Assembly: GCA_002778965.1 (NCBI GenBank)
Contig: PEXX01000045.1
Coordinates: 1 to 23,735 of the forward strand
DNA: 23,735 bases
Direction of reading: 5' to 3'
From: Candidatus Kuenenbacteria bacterium CG08_land_8_20_14_0_20_37_23
Lineage (GTDB): Bacteria; Patescibacteriota; Patescibacteriia; UBA2196; GWA2-42-15
A program made the position numbers and the translations under genes. The notes under the pieces were generated by a model, which saw only the letters and a list, made by a program, of their open reading frames with translations, ran no database searches and was not told the origin of the DNA. Shown here in pieces: positions 23,730 to 23,735 of the stretch (the first letter of the stretch is position 1; every line of letters begins with the position of its first letter).

Positions 23730-23735
23730 TCAAAT

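Noticed and set aside
1..23735. CRISPR array, prophage, insertion sequence or defence island
   Set aside because: I saw no regularly spaced repeats, transposase or integrase motifs, or phage structural genes on either strand.

Overview
The window looks like part of a small, AT-rich genome of the Patescibacteria (Candidate Phyla Radiation), most likely of the Parcubacteria type. This is inferred from compact, divergent versions of core proteins, a VanW-family surface protein beside type IV pilus and competence genes, almost no Shine-Dalgarno sequences, and tRNA genes without an encoded CCA. TGA ends several clear genes (8584-9147, 10335-12242, 12352-13872, 17207-18721). The code is therefore the standard bacterial one, which argues against Gracilibacteria and Absconditabacteria, where UGA is read as glycine.

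Layout. Positions 1-425 are a long AT-rich leader with two possible promoters, a DnaA-box consensus, stem-loops and a terminator-like hairpin. It precedes rpoB and rpoC (426-7590), which end at a good intrinsic terminator. From 7843 to 13872 on the + strand lie rnhB, a SAM methyltransferase, a small membrane protein, yraN, a DUF3006-like protein, a VanW-family protein and comM/yifB. rnhB, yraN and comM are often neighbours in bacteria, so the other genes look interspersed in an old cluster. On the - strand follow pnp and rpsO, the classic rpsO-pnp pair, with a structured leader before rpsO. Divergent from them is rny (RNase Y), followed by hup (HU). Then come a gene-poor stretch, tRNA-Arg(UCG) and tRNA-Lys(CUU), pilT on the - strand, rpsT on the + strand from a promoter overlapping that of pilT, and finally holA and a DUF4143-type ATPase on the - strand.

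How the genes work together. Most are housekeeping: transcription (RpoB, RpoC), translation (S15, S20, two tRNAs), RNA turnover (PNPase, RNase Y), replication and repair (RNase HII, Pol III delta) and nucleoid structure (HU). PilT, ComM and YraN fit a DNA-uptake or recombination theme common in these bacteria, but no full competence operon is present. I found no CRISPR array, prophage, insertion sequence or recognisable defence island. The most interesting signals are regulatory: the rpoB leader, the hairpin between rpoB and rpoC, the rpsO leader fold, overlapping divergent pilT/rpsT promoters, and an attenuator-like set of competing hairpins after hup. All promoters and RNA folds were read by eye and are unproven.
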